A DNA stretch of 64,000 nucleotides from Bacillus nitratireducens. GTDB lineage: Bacteria > Bacillota > Bacilli > Bacillales > Bacillaceae_G. Location of the stretch: assembly GCF_001884135.1 (NCBI RefSeq), contig NZ_MAOC01000031.1, positions 1 through 64,000 of the forward strand. Reading direction: 5' to 3'. A program made the translations under genes and the position numbers. Shown here in pieces: positions 9,030-17,943 of the stretch (its first letter is position 1; the number at the start of each line of letters is the position of its first letter). The notes beneath the pieces are model-generated. The model did not search any database, was not told the DNA's origin, and saw nothing but the letters and a program-made list of their open reading frames with translations.

Positions 9030-9060
9030 AAAAAGGCTGTCGTAAATTCCGACAGCCTAC
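9030..9060 (-). terminator. Terminator of yugE
   Basis: AGGCTGTCG and CGACAGCCT pair across 6 nt. The minus strand continues with TTTTTG. It overlaps the yugE stop. Confidence 0.8.
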
Positions 9061-9308
9061 AATGAACAACTTCCGCCTTCTTTTATTACAAGTAATTCCA
9101 CAGCTAACTTCTCACATTTTTCAAGCGCTGGTACTTCCTCAAAAGACATAAAGTATATATGTTGAATCTTTTTGGCGATGTATTTTGGATCGTCAAACAC
9201 ACTTACGACGTTCACAACATCGCTCGCTTCTGTTTCATAAAACTCCGGCCCCATTTGAAACGGATCCCAATTCTTCACAAACTCTATCATCTTTTCATAT
9301 GTACCCAT
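9057..9308 (-). CDS. yugE: DUF1871 family protein (YugE)
   Basis: An 83-residue soluble protein of the YugE/DUF1871 family, recognisable by the helix ending in NWDPFQMGPEFYETE and the later IQHIYFMSFEE. Function unknown. It is convergent with yugF and preceded by GGCGGGAAGCG as ribosome site. Confidence 0.8.
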   Translation of the reverse strand: MGTYEKMIEFVKNWDPFQMGPEFYETEASDVVNVVSVFDDPKYIAKKIQHIYFMSFEEVPALEKCEKLAVELLVIKEGGSCSL

Positions 9309-9426
9309 TCGCTTCCCGCCTTTTCACTTTTTAATACTTTTCTTTATCCTATCACATCAGCTATTCTATAAGAAGAGAGAGAACTTTCATAACTTTAACG
9401 GTTTTACAGAAGAAGGGGGCAAACAT

Positions 9427-10578
9427 ATGCAACTATTTCATAAAACGGTAAATCGGCGTGGTACACACAGTACAAAATGGGATACATATAAAAACGAAGA
9501 ACTTCTCCATGCCTGGATTGCAGATATGGATTTTGAAGTACCAAAACCAATTCAAACTGCATTACAACAGCGTATAGAACATCCTATTTTCGGCTATACA
9601 ATTCCTCCAGAAAATATTGGGGATATTATTTGCGATTGGACAAAAAGCCAATACGATTGGGATATAAAAAAAGAGTGGATTGTATTTAGTGCAGGCATCG
9701 TTCCAGCTCTTAGTACGAGCATACAAGCATTAACGCAAGAAGGAGAATCTGTACTTATACAACCTCCTATTTACCCACCATTTTTTGAAATGGTCAAAAC
9801 AAATAATAGACAATTATGTGAGAGTCCCTTGTTTAAACAAAATGGCACATATAAGATAGACTTCGAGCATCTAGAAACTCAATTTAAACAAGGTGTAAAA
9901 CTAATGCTTCTTTGTAGCCCTCACAATCCTATTGGACGTGTTTGGACGAAAAATGAACTAACAAAGCTCGGTTCTTTATGTACGCAATATAATGTAACCG
10001 TTGTCGCCGATGAAATTCACGCCGATATTATTTATAAAGGCCATACTCATACACCGTTTGCTTCTTTATCTGAAGAATTAGCAGCATGCACTATTACTTG
10101 TATGGCTCCGAGCAAAACATTTAATATCGCTGGATTACAAGCATCAATCATTATTATTCCGAATGAAAATCTCCGTAATGCCTTTATGTCTATCCAACAT
10201 AGACAAGGATTTCACGGATTAAATACATTTGCTTATACAGCAATGCAAAGCGCGTATACAGAATGTAATGATTGGCTAAATGAAATTCGATTGTACGTTG
10301 AAGATAATGCTCAATTTGCTTGTGAGTATATTCAAAATCACATACCAGCTCTTTCTGTAATTAAACCAGAAGGTAGTTTTTTACTGTGGATTGATTGTTC
10401 CCGCTTGAACCTTTCTCAAGATGAACGAACAGCATTACTTGAAGAGAAAGGTAAAATCATCGTTGAACCTGGTGAGAAATACGGGACAGGCGGGGAAACC
10501 CATATCCGAATTAACATAGGCTGCCCACGATCTGTTTTAGAAGAAATTTTAAACAGACTACACCATACATTCTCATAA
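9427..10578 (+). CDS. patB: Cystathionine beta-lyase / aminotransferase PatB
   Basis: A 383-residue PLP enzyme of the MalY/PatB subfamily. It cleaves cystathionine or related S-conjugates to thiol, pyruvate and ammonia. The PLP lysine lies in APSKTFNIAGLQ; the family N terminus WIADMDFEVPKPI and SPHNPIGRVW are clear. AAGGGGGC precedes the ATG. It stands alone and ends at a terminator shared with sodC. Confidence 0.9.
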   Translation: MQLFHKTVNRRGTHSTKWDTYKNEELLHAWIADMDFEVPKPIQTALQQRIEHPIFGYTIPPENIGDIICDWTKSQYDWDIKKEWIVFSAGIVPALSTSIQALTQEGESVLIQPPIYPPFFEMVKTNNRQLCESPLFKQNGTYKIDFEHLETQFKQGVKLMLLCSPHNPIGRVWTKNELTKLGSLCTQYNVTVVADEIHADIIYKGHTHTPFASLSEELAACTITCMAPSKTFNIAGLQASIIIIPNENLRNAFMSIQHRQGFHGLNTFAYTAMQSAYTECNDWLNEIRLYVEDNAQFACEYIQNHIPALSVIKPEGSFLLWIDCSRLNLSQDERTALLEEKGKIIVEPGEKYGTGGETHIRINIGCPRSVLEEILNRLHHTFS

Positions 10579-10581
10579 CAA

Positions 10582-10614
10582 CAAAAGCTACCTTTCACGG
10601 TAGCTTCTACTTTT
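10582..10614. terminator. Bidirectional terminator between patB and sodC
   Basis: AAGCTACC and GGTAGCTT pair around 6 nt, with A/T tails on both sides. Confidence 0.8.
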
Positions 10615-11146
10615 TCTTCATATCCGACGCTTTTTTAACAATAACCCCACAAGCAATTCGGTCACCAGATTTTCCTACTGGTTGTGTCATGCCATCATCA
10701 GCGTTTTCTGTAATAATAATAGACGCGCCATCTTTCCTATGAATCGTCGTTTTTCCTTCTTCAAGCGTTATATGCGGCGCATCGATTTCTGCTTTAATCT
10801 TTCCAGAACCATCCGCCACTACATTCGGTAAATCACCATTTTCCGCACCTTTTGGGTTGAGGAGCCCATGTTTTTTATTATCTGGATTAAAATGATTCCC
10901 AGATGATTCGAAACTAGGCGCTTTACACTCTCCGATTTCGTGTACATGTAGCCCGTGCGGCCCTGGTGTAAACCCTTCCGCTTTGATCGTAATTTTCACT
11001 CCACTTGTTTGCTGAGCTACTTTTGCAGTCCCAACTTCATCACCTGAAGCATTATGTAATTTCACATCAATTTCTTTCGGCTTCCCTTGGTCACAACCCG
11101 CCATTAGAAATAATAAACAACAACTGAAAAAAAGCCGTTTTTTCAT
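10607..11146 (-). CDS. sodC: Superoxide dismutase-like lipoprotein (SodC family, incomplete metal ligands)
   Basis: A 179-residue lipoprotein: the signal peptide ends in the lipobox LMAGC, so it should be anchored outside the membrane. The SodC barrel motifs are LHVHEIGEC, SGNHFNPDNKKHG, GDLPN and GDRIACGV. Two metal ligands are replaced: the Zn His before GDLPN is Glu (AENGDLPN), and the last Cu His (usually IHE) is Thr (SIIITENADD). B. subtilis YojM also lacks ligands. SOD activity is therefore doubtful. The start MKKRL follows GGAGGGAATAG. Confidence 0.85.
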   Translation of the reverse strand: MKKRLFFSCCLLFLMAGCDQGKPKEIDVKLHNASGDEVGTAKVAQQTSGVKITIKAEGFTPGPHGLHVHEIGECKAPSFESSGNHFNPDNKKHGLLNPKGAENGDLPNVVADGSGKIKAEIDAPHITLEEGKTTIHRKDGASIIITENADDGMTQPVGKSGDRIACGVIVKKASDMKKK

Positions 11147-11214
11147 TCTATTCCCTCCAAAATACTTTCTGCCCTTAGATTGTCCGAGCATAGAGGGAAA
11201 CATACAAAAATGAA

Positions 11215-11391
11215 TTACTGTTTCTTTTCAGCTAAAAGCTTTTCTTCTACTTTCTGCAATCGCTCTGCTTCTCGTTTTGATATACGAATAAACATACGCC
11301 ACGTAGCAACCGCACCGACGATAAATAGAACGCAAACAATACCTGGAATAATATACTCCGTTTTATCTTCAGGAAAATATAAAGGCATCAT
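11215..11391 (-). CDS. Small membrane protein, unknown
   Basis: A 58-residue protein with one membrane helix (about 12-34) and a charged C-terminal helix rich in Lys and Glu, possibly a short coiled coil (ISKREAERLQKVEEKLLAEK). The start MMPLY is chosen because AAGGAG lies 8 nt before it; a GTG 9 nt upstream is too close. It lies 68 bp upstream of sodC on the same strand, so co-transcription is possible. No family recognised. Confidence 0.6.
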   Translation of the reverse strand: MMPLYFPEDKTEYIIPGIVCVLFIVGAVATWRMFIRISKREAERLQKVEEKLLAEKKQ

Positions 11392-11562
11392 ATACAACAC
11401 TCCTTATTAGGGAATTTATGAAAAGAATCAACATCAGAATTTTCTGTCATATCATTTTAAATTATAGTTGAAGCCTGTCATATTCTCAAGGATATTCAAA
11501 AATCAACTGATTTCTTTGACTCCTTCTTATACTTTCCTTACTATAAACTTGAGGTGAAAAAT

Positions 11563-11946
11563 ATGAGAGAAACATTTGAAATTGGTGAAATCGTTACGGG
11601 TATTTATAAAACAGGAAAATACATAGGCGAAATTACAAATAGCCGTCCTGGCAGTTACGTCGTAAAAGTATTAGCTGTTTTAAAACATCCGGTGCAAGGG
11701 GATTTACATAATGTAAAACAAGCTGACGTACCATTTTTCCATGAAAGACGCGCTTTAGCTTTTCGTGAACAGACGAACATTCCAGAGCAAATGGTGAAGA
11801 AATATGAAGGGGAAATTCCAGATTATACAGAGTCACTAAAATTAGCATTAGAAACGCAAATGAATTCATTTTCTGAAGATGATTCACCTTTTGCGGGGCG
11901 TAGTCTAGAAACACTTCAGCAGTTAAAAAAAGACTACAAACTTTAA
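11563..11946 (+). CDS. kapB: Kinase-associated lipoprotein B-type protein (KapB)
   Basis: A 127-residue protein matching KapB, first found in B. subtilis as a protein aiding KinB-dependent phosphorelay signalling at the start of sporulation. Conserved opening FEIGEIVTGIYKTGKYIGEI and internal FFHERRALAFRE. No signal peptide is visible. ATG 11563 follows GAGGTGAAAAAT; the in-frame GTG at 11554 lies inside that ribosome site. It converges on kapD. Confidence 0.88.
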   Translation: MRETFEIGEIVTGIYKTGKYIGEITNSRPGSYVVKVLAVLKHPVQGDLHNVKQADVPFFHERRALAFREQTNIPEQMVKKYEGEIPDYTESLKLALETQMNSFSEDDSPFAGRSLETLQQLKKDYKL

Positions 11947-11954
11947 AAAAACAA

Positions 11955-11990
11955 AACGACCAAATTACATACTGTGCAATTTGGTCGTTA
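11955..11990 (-). terminator. Terminator of kapD
   Basis: AACGACCAAATT and AATTTGGTCGTT form a 12-bp stem with an 11-nt loop. The minus-strand side continues into a T-rich run; the plus side does not. Confidence 0.75.
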
Positions 11991-12611
11991 CTGTGTACTC
12001 ACGTTCTTTAACACTTTCGAAAAATCAACAAGTTCCCCTAATGTCGGAGGTGCTGGTTTGACTAAATACTCTTTATCTTTTTCTACTAACTTAAAAATAT
12101 TATATGTCGTCATCGCATCATCAAGCGCACAATGATGCTTTCCTGTTCCTGCTTTTCCATACGCCTCAATTGCTTTCCATAGTCCTGTTTGATTTCTCTC
12201 TCCAAAAAACTTCTTATACTCAAGCGATAAATCACGACACTGTCCAAAGAATGGAAATTCTAAGCCCGCCATTTCGCAGTTATGCTTTAAGACTTTCATA
12301 TCCATATTTCCCCACGTTACAATTGTCGGTTTACACCTCTTTTCATATTCTGCAAGTTTCTCAACAAGTTCATGAAAAGAAATTCCTTTATCCACTACTT
12401 CCTGTTTAATTCCTAAAAATTTTTTACATCGATCCGTTAAGGACGGAAATGTTTTTGGCCTGACATGTGCTGCATACGTATCTTCCACCTTACAACCAAC
12501 AACTGAAACGAGTCCTACCTCGATAATTTCTGGGAAAAAACCTTTTGGCTTTTTTCTATGCTGGGGCATCGTAAACTCAAAGTCTAAAAATAAAAATTGT
12601 TGTTCATCCAT
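11988..12611 (-). CDS. kapD: 3'-5' exonuclease KapD (DEDDh)
   Basis: A 207-residue exonuclease of the DEDDh superfamily. Exo I is LFLDFEFTM (DxE), Exo II GNMDMKVL, and Exo III HCALDDAMTT, with the His four residues before the Asp. In B. subtilis kapD is an inhibitor of the KinA route to sporulation. It pairs convergently with kapB here as there. Substrate RNA or DNA is not known from sequence. Confidence 0.9.
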   Translation of the reverse strand: MDEQQFLFLDFEFTMPQHRKKPKGFFPEIIEVGLVSVVGCKVEDTYAAHVRPKTFPSLTDRCKKFLGIKQEVVDKGISFHELVEKLAEYEKRCKPTIVTWGNMDMKVLKHNCEMAGLEFPFFGQCRDLSLEYKKFFGERNQTGLWKAIEAYGKAGTGKHHCALDDAMTTYNIFKLVEKDKEYLVKPAPPTLGELVDFSKVLKNVSTQ

Positions 12612-12800
12612 ACGATCCCTTCCTTATCATCTTTGTCATTCCTTTCTATTTGACACTCCTACACGAACAAGCTCGAATGCTGATTCCATTTGAAATATTC
12701 AGATTGGATGTATCTTATATATATGTCAAATGCCCACAAATATTTTTAAAAATAAGAAAAAATGACCTATGCAGAAAATATGACAAAATAAACCCTTTCA

Positions 12801-12830
12801 TTTACATCCGCCATTTTTCTACTTTATAAT
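12801..12830 (+). promoter_or_regulatory. Promoter of the ArsB/NhaD transporter gene
   Basis: TTTACA (12801-12806), 18-nt spacer, TATAAT (12825-12830), about 70 nt before the TTG start. Confidence 0.6.
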
Positions 12831-12901
12831 GACGTTATATGTGTTTCATCTAGTTAATTTTTTGACACACTAAGAAAAGTGAATGAAAGGAGATGAGAGT
12901 T

Positions 12902-14227
12902 TTGCACGAAACAACGCAAGAGCTCGCAAACTGGCAGTATTATTTCGCTATCGCAGTCTTTTTAATTACATATGCCATTATTATTTCTGAAAAAATTAAC
13001 CGTGCTGTCATCGCACTTCTTGGTGCAGCATTCATGGTGATTGCAGGGGTCGTTGACTTACACAATGCCTTTACGAAACATATTGAATGGGGAACTATTA
13101 CGTTACTCATCGGTATGATGATACTGGTAAACATTACAAGTAAGTCAGGTGTCTTCCAATACGTTGCCATTAAAGCCGCAAAAGGAGCTCAAGGAAATCC
13201 AATTAAAATTTTAATTTCACTTTCCTTACTTACCGCGCTTGGCTCCGCATTTTTAGATAACGTTACAACAGTACTTCTTGTTGTTCCAGTTACTTTATCT
13301 ATTACGCGCATCTTGCAAGTAAATCCTGTTCCATATTTACTTTCTGAAATTATTTTTTCAAATATCGGAGGAACAGCAACATTAATTGGTGATCCACCAA
13401 ATATTATGATTGGTTCTGCAAATAAGCATTTAGATTTCAATGCTTTCTTACTAAACTTAGCACCAATCGTAATTATTATCATTGCAGTAACAGCAACAAT
13501 GCTTTACTTCATGTACCGTAAGCAATTAATTGCTGACCCTGTACAAATTAAGAAATTAATGAGCTTAGATGAAAAACAATACATTAAAGATCCAGTATTA
13601 ATGAAAAAATCTTTAACAGTACTTGGACTTACGATTGTAGGTTTCATGACTCATTCTATTTTCCATATTGATGCAGCCATCATCGCCTTAACTGGTGCTA
13701 CTGTCCTTATGTTAATCGGTGTGAAAGAACATGAAATTGAAGAAGTATTCGCTAGCGTAGAATGGGTAACAATCTTCTTCTTCGCGGGACTATTCGTACT
13801 CGTTGGAGGACTTATCGATATCGGTCTTATCAAAATGTTAGCTCAAAAAGTAATCGGAATAACAGGCGGGGATATTTCTCAAGCATCTATCCTTATTCTA
13901 TGGGTATCTGGTATCGCCTCTGCAACAATCGATAACATTCCATTCGTTGCAACAATGATCCCACTTATTAACGATATGGCAGTTGGGCTAGGTTTATCAC
14001 CTTCTGACGCACAAATCGACGTACTATGGTGGGCATTAGCATTAGGTGCTTGCCTAGGTGGAAACGGAACATTAATTGGGGCTTCTGCTAACGTAATCGT
14101 AGCCGGAATCGCAAGTCGTGAAGGACATAAATTCAGCTACATGGAATTCCTTAAAGTCGGCTTCCCAATTATGATCGTTTCATTAATCATTTCTCACATT
14201 TACATTTATTTACGCTACCTTATGTAG
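12902..14227 (+). CDS. ArsB/NhaD family ion transporter
   Basis: A 441-residue polytopic protein with about 11-12 membrane helices, of the ion transporter superfamily that holds ArsB arsenite pumps and NhaD Na+/H+ antiporters. Repeated signature segments appear in both halves: FLDNVTTVLLVVPVT with GDPPNIMIGSA, and ATIDNIPFVATMIP with GGNGTLIGASANVIV. No ars genes lie nearby, so anion or Na+ transport cannot be decided. TTG 12902 is the start: AAAGGAG is 9 nt away, while the ATG at 12893 abuts it. Confidence 0.82.
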   Translation: MHETTQELANWQYYFAIAVFLITYAIIISEKINRAVIALLGAAFMVIAGVVDLHNAFTKHIEWGTITLLIGMMILVNITSKSGVFQYVAIKAAKGAQGNPIKILISLSLLTALGSAFLDNVTTVLLVVPVTLSITRILQVNPVPYLLSEIIFSNIGGTATLIGDPPNIMIGSANKHLDFNAFLLNLAPIVIIIIAVTATMLYFMYRKQLIADPVQIKKLMSLDEKQYIKDPVLMKKSLTVLGLTIVGFMTHSIFHIDAAIIALTGATVLMLIGVKEHEIEEVFASVEWVTIFFFAGLFVLVGGLIDIGLIKMLAQKVIGITGGDISQASILILWVSGIASATIDNIPFVATMIPLINDMAVGLGLSPSDAQIDVLWWALALGACLGGNGTLIGASANVIVAGIASREGHKFSYMEFLKVGFPIMIVSLIISHIYIYLRYLM

Positions 14228-14233
14228 TAGAAA

Positions 14234-14266
14234 AAGGGGCTGTCCTATGTGGCAGCCCTTTTTCTC
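14234..14266 (+). terminator. Terminator of the ArsB/NhaD transporter gene
   Basis: AGGGGCTGTC pairs with GGCAGCCCTT across the loop, followed by T5. Confidence 0.8.
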
Positions 14267-14356
14267 TTGGTAAATGGGATTATATTAATGATTTGTCGAA
14301 TATATCTATCACAAATCACAATATATCAACGATTTTACACAAAATATCGATTTATC

Positions 14357-14396
14357 GAAAAAGAGCCATTCCAAAACATCTTTGGAACAGCTCCCT
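14357..14396 (-). terminator. Terminator of the 155-residue membrane protein gene
   Basis: On the minus strand GAGCTGTTCCAAA pairs with TTTTGGAATGGCTC, followed by TTTTTCG. Confidence 0.7.
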
Positions 14397-14404
14397 ACAT
14401 ATAT

Positions 14405-14872
14405 CTACTCGTTATATCTCACCGGCTCATTCCGAATAATGAACAAATGAATCGGCAAGAAAACCGAAAACGTGATTGTATGAATAATTGTAAATAATAT
14501 AGAGTTCGTTCCGTATCTGTCTAAAATAGCGTAGATGAGATAAATGGACAACACAATCGATACAGCTGTTGCTAGTAAACTTATAATTGGTACGAAATTA
14601 AAAATGAAACATGCGACATATATGCCGAATACTTTCCACCCTGCTTCTTCTTTTAAGAAATCTGGTAATTTGTCTTTTGCCAAGTCACCCCACGTCTTAC
14701 TATTTAAAAAAGGAATAAAAGCAAGAACACCATCCGTCGCCCCATCATTTTTCGCCATCGTATAAAGTGCAAAAGCCGTTAACAAATACGAAATAATTGC
14801 CCAAATTAATATAACAACAATAAACGCAAAACTAAGAGCAAAGAAACCTGCTAGTACGCTTTGATCTTCCAT
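14405..14872 (-). CDS. Polytopic membrane protein, unknown
   Basis: A 155-residue protein with four predicted membrane helices (about 8-38, 75-95, 97-115, 125-148) and a cytoplasmic loop GDLAKDKLPDFLKEEAG. The helix pair with YTMAKNDGATDGVLAFIPFL is glycine- and alanine-rich. No family recognised and no operon partner. The ATG follows GAGAGGAG. Confidence 0.7.
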   Translation of the reverse strand: MEDQSVLAGFFALSFAFIVVILIWAIISYLLTAFALYTMAKNDGATDGVLAFIPFLNSKTWGDLAKDKLPDFLKEEAGWKVFGIYVACFIFNFVPIISLLATAVSIVLSIYLIYAILDRYGTNSILFTIIHTITFSVFLPIHLFIIRNEPVRYNE

Positions 14873-14990
14873 CTTATCCTCTCCTCTCTACTCTCAACAT
14901 ATTTCATTACATTGCAAGTTATGTTTTAAAATTCACCCAAACTCTCTGTATAATAAAATAAGAAAGATAATAAGAGAGGAGAACGTACTT

Positions 14991-15704
14991 ATGCATCCAT
15001 TTGTAAAAGCATTACAAGAGCACTTCACAGCAAATCAAAACCCAGAAAAAGCAGAACCAATGGCACGTTATATGAAAAATCACTTCCCGTTTCTCGGTAT
15101 TCAAACACCTGAAAGAAGACAATTATTAAAAGACGTTATTCAAATACATACTCTCCCAGATAAAAAAGACTTCCAAATTATCGTACGTGAGCTTTGGGAT
15201 TTACCAGAACGTGAATTTCAGGCAGCTGCACTTGATATTATGCAAAAATATAAAAAGCATATAAACGAAACTCATATCCCATTTCTAGAAGAACTTATTG
15301 TCACAAAATCTTGGTGGGACTCTGTTGATAGCATCGTTCCTACATTTTTAGGGACTATCTTTTTAAAACACCCAGAATTAATTTCTGCCTATATTCCAAA
15401 GTGGATTGCATCAGATAACATATGGTTACAACGTGCCGCAATTTTATTCCAGCTAAAATATAAACAAAAGATGGATGAAGAACTTCTTTTCTGGATTATC
15501 GGACAACTACATTCTTCAAAAGAATTTTTCATTCAAAAAGCGATTGGCTGGGTCCTTCGCGGATATGCAAAAACAAAGCCCGATGTCGTTTGGGAATACG
15601 TACAAAATAACGAGCTTGCCTCACTTAGTAAGCGCGAAGCAATTAAGCACATTAAACAAAATTACGGAATAAATAACGAAAAAATAGGCGAGACTCTATC
15701 ATAG
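14991..15704 (+). CDS. alkD: DNA alkylpurine glycosylase AlkD
   Basis: A 237-residue all-helical HEAT-like repeat protein that excises N3- and N7-alkylpurines without flipping the base. All residues known from the B. cereus structure are at the expected numbers: W109, D113 (KSWWDSVD), R148 and W187. This numbering match strongly supports the identity and the B. cereus group assignment. GAGAGGAGAAC precedes the ATG. It is monocistronic, just upstream of the glyS T-box promoter. Confidence 0.97.
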   Translation: MHPFVKALQEHFTANQNPEKAEPMARYMKNHFPFLGIQTPERRQLLKDVIQIHTLPDKKDFQIIVRELWDLPEREFQAAALDIMQKYKKHINETHIPFLEELIVTKSWWDSVDSIVPTFLGTIFLKHPELISAYIPKWIASDNIWLQRAAILFQLKYKQKMDEELLFWIIGQLHSSKEFFIQKAIGWVLRGYAKTKPDVVWEYVQNNELASLSKREAIKHIKQNYGINNEKIGETLS

Positions 15705-15721
15705 ATAGACGCGTTCCTCTA

Positions 15722-15750
15722 TTGAGATTTAAAAAAGAACGTGTTAGAAT
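15722..15750 (+). promoter_or_regulatory. Promoter of the glyS T-box leader
   Basis: TTGAGA (15722-15727), 17-nt spacer, TAGAAT (15745-15750). Transcription would begin near 15757, just before the T-box. Confidence 0.7.
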
Positions 15751-15756
15751 ATGTTC

Positions 15757-15965
15757 ATTATTATTAATATAAGTAGCGATGACGGACTTATAAGTACTTG
15801 CACAAAAGCGATTTGGGGATAGTGAAAGCCTGAAGCCGCAAGGAAACGGCAGTCTCGAGCAATACATTATAAAGTGGATGCGCATTTTGTGCATCAACTA
15901 GGGTGGAACCGCGGGCAAACGCTCGTCCCTAGGCAATTAAGCCTTGGGATGAGCGTTTTTTTATG
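15757..15965 (+). promoter_or_regulatory. T-box riboswitch of glyS
   Basis: The T-box consensus AGGGTGGAACCGCG (15900-15913) is followed by a terminator: AACGCTCGTCCC and GGGATGAGCGTT around a loop, then T7 (15918-15961). A stem III-like hairpin GCCG/CGGC lies at 15835-15850. Uncharged tRNA-Gly should pair with the T-box and prevent termination. The leader is short (about 200 nt), as in other glycine T-boxes. I could not place the specifier codon with certainty. Confidence 0.92.
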
Positions 15966-16049
15966 TTCTTTAAAGCATATACTGCTCGTTTCACAAGTAC
16001 CAGAGTACGTCATCGCAAATACGTTAACTTTCAAAAGGAGGATTTTATT

Positions 16050-17426
16050 ATGTATTCAATGGAACAAGTTGTAAACTTAGCGAAACATCGCGGTTTCGTT
16101 TTCCCTGGTTCTGAAATTTACGGTGGTCTTGCAAACACTTGGGATTACGGTCCACTTGGAATCGAATTAAAAAATAACGTTAAAAAAGCTTGGTGGAAAA
16201 AATTCATTCAAGAATCTCCATACAACGTTGGTTTAGACGCAGCTATTTTAATGAACCCAAAAACTTGGATCGCTTCTGGTCACGTTGGTAACTTCAACGA
16301 TCCAATGATCGACTGTAAAAAATGTAAAGCGCGTCACCGTGCTGACAAATTAATTGAAGATGCATTAGATGCAAAAGGCATCGAAATGGTTGTTGATGGT
16401 CTTACTTTCGACCAAATGGCTGATTTAATGAAAGAACATGAAGTAAAATGTCCTGATTGTGGTAGCCAAGAATTCACTGAAATCCGTCAGTTCAACTTAA
16501 TGTTCAAAACATTCCAAGGTGTTACAGAGTCTAGCACGAACGAAATCTTCCTTCGTCCTGAAACAGCACAAGGTATTTTCGTAAACTTTAAAAACGTACA
16601 ACGCTCTATGCGTAAAAAACTTCCATTTGGTATCGGCCAAATCGGTAAAAGTTTCCGTAACGAAATCACACCTGGTAACTTCACATTCCGTACACGTGAA
16701 TTCGAACAAATGGAACTTGAATTCTTCTGTAAGCCTGGTGAAGATTTAGAGTGGTTCGCATTCTGGCGTGAAACTTGTAAGAACTGGTTACTTTCACTTG
16801 GTATGACTGAAGAAAGCATGCGTCTTCGTGACCACGGTGAAGAGGAATTATCTCACTACAGTAACGCAACAACTGATATTGAATTCAGATTCCCATTCGG
16901 TTGGGGCGAACTATGGGGCGTTGCATCTCGTACAGACTTCGATTTAAAACGTCACATGGAACACTCTAACGAAGACTTTAACTATATCGATCCACAAACG
17001 AATGAGCGTTACGTACCGTACTGCATCGAGCCATCTTTAGGTGCTGACCGCGTAACATTAGCATTCTTATGTGATGCATATGAAGAAGAGCAATTAGAAA
17101 ACGATTCTCGTACAGTTCTTCGTTTCCACCCTGCTTTAGCACCATACAAAGCAGCTATCTTACCATTATCTAAAAAGCTATCTGAAGGTGCTACTGAAGT
17201 ATTCGCAGAACTAGCTAAAGACTTCATGGTAGACTTTGACGAAACTGGTTCTATCGGTAAACGTTACCGTCGTCAAGACGAAATCGGTACACCATTCTGT
17301 ATCACTTATGACTTCGACTCTGTTGAAGACAAAGCTGTTACAGTACGTGACCGTGACACAATGGAACAAGTTCGTATGCCAATTAGCGAGCTAAAAGGTT
17401 TCTTAGAGAAAAAAATCCAGTTCTAA
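16050..17426 (+). CDS. glyS: Glycine--tRNA ligase, single-chain type
   Basis: Charges tRNA-Gly. This is the single-polypeptide class II enzyme (458 residues), not the alpha/beta GlyQ-GlyS pair of B. subtilis. Motifs: [20 protein letters not shown] at the N terminus, motif 2 [19 protein letters not shown], motif 3 [14 protein letters not shown], a zinc-knuckle-like CPDCG insert near 140, and a C-terminal anticodon-binding domain. ATG 16050 follows AAAGGAGGATTTTATT; the ORF opens further upstream but only through the leader. Expression should be set by the T-box. Confidence 0.96.
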   Translation: MYSMEQVVNLAKHRGFVFPGSEIYGGLANTWDYGPLGIELKNNVKKAWWKKFIQESPYNVGLDAAILMNPKTWIASGHVGNFNDPMIDCKKCKARHRADKLIEDALDAKGIEMVVDGLTFDQMADLMKEHEVKCPDCGSQEFTEIRQFNLMFKTFQGVTESSTNEIFLRPETAQGIFVNFKNVQRSMRKKLPFGIGQIGKSFRNEITPGNFTFRTREFEQMELEFFCKPGEDLEWFAFWRETCKNWLLSLGMTEESMRLRDHGEEELSHYSNATTDIEFRFPFGWGELWGVASRTDFDLKRHMEHSNEDFNYIDPQTNERYVPYCIEPSLGADRVTLAFLCDAYEEEQLENDSRTVLRFHPALAPYKAAILPLSKKLSEGATEVFAELAKDFMVDFDETGSIGKRYRRQDEIGTPFCITYDFDSVEDKAVTVRDRDTMEQVRMPISELKGFLEKKIQF

Positions 17427-17430
17427 TTAT

Positions 17431-17466
17431 AAAAAAGAGGCGCTCTATTGAGCCGCCTCTTTTTAC
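17431..17466. terminator. Bidirectional terminator between glyS and menI
   Basis: AAAGAGGCGCTC and GAGCCGCCTCTTT pair with one mismatch, A/T tails on both sides. Confidence 0.85.
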
Positions 17467-17846
17467 TTTTCACGTTTTTCTTTAATTGCTACTGTACATC
17501 TTGAAATACATAATAAATCGTCGTTTTCATCAATGATACGAATATCCCAAACCATCGTTGAATGCCCTCTATGTATCGGTGTACCAATCGCTGTTACAAT
17601 TCCGTCTTTCTTTGAACGAATATGATTTGCATTAATTTCTAAACCAAAACAAATACATTTCTCTTGATCAATTAAATTGTATGAACCAACGCTTGCTACC
17701 GTTTCTGCTAATGCAAGAGATGCACCACCGTGTAAAAATCCAAATGGCTGGTGCGTGCGCTCATCAACAGGCATCGTAGCAACCACCTTATCTTCTGTCA
17801 TCTCTAACAACTCAATTCCAAGCGAATCCATTAAAGTTTTTGACAT
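17463..17846 (-). CDS. menI: Hotdog-fold acyl-CoA thioesterase (MenI/YuxO-like)
   Basis: A 127-residue PaaI/YdiI-type hotdog thioesterase. The active-site segment GFLHGGASLALAETVAS carries the His-Gly-Gly and Glu expected for this group. The E. coli relative and B. subtilis YuxO hydrolyse 1,4-dihydroxy-2-naphthoyl-CoA in menaquinone synthesis; that substrate is inferred. No other men genes are nearby. Ribosome site AAAGGGGGAAA. Confidence 0.78.
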   Translation of the reverse strand: MSKTLMDSLGIELLEMTEDKVVATMPVDERTHQPFGFLHGGASLALAETVASVGSYNLIDQEKCICFGLEINANHIRSKKDGIVTAIGTPIHRGHSTMVWDIRIIDENDDLLCISRCTVAIKEKREK

Positions 17847-17943
17847 ATCGTTTCCCCCTTTTCCTCACTTTTAATTAAATGTATATTTTTACCTATTTAC
17901 TTTCAAACTACCTATAACACTTATATAAGGAGGTTTCACCTAA

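Noticed and set aside
16487-16872. Minus-strand ORFs inside glyS
   Set aside because: They overlap a well-conserved gene completely, lack ribosome sites and give low-complexity unmatched proteins.
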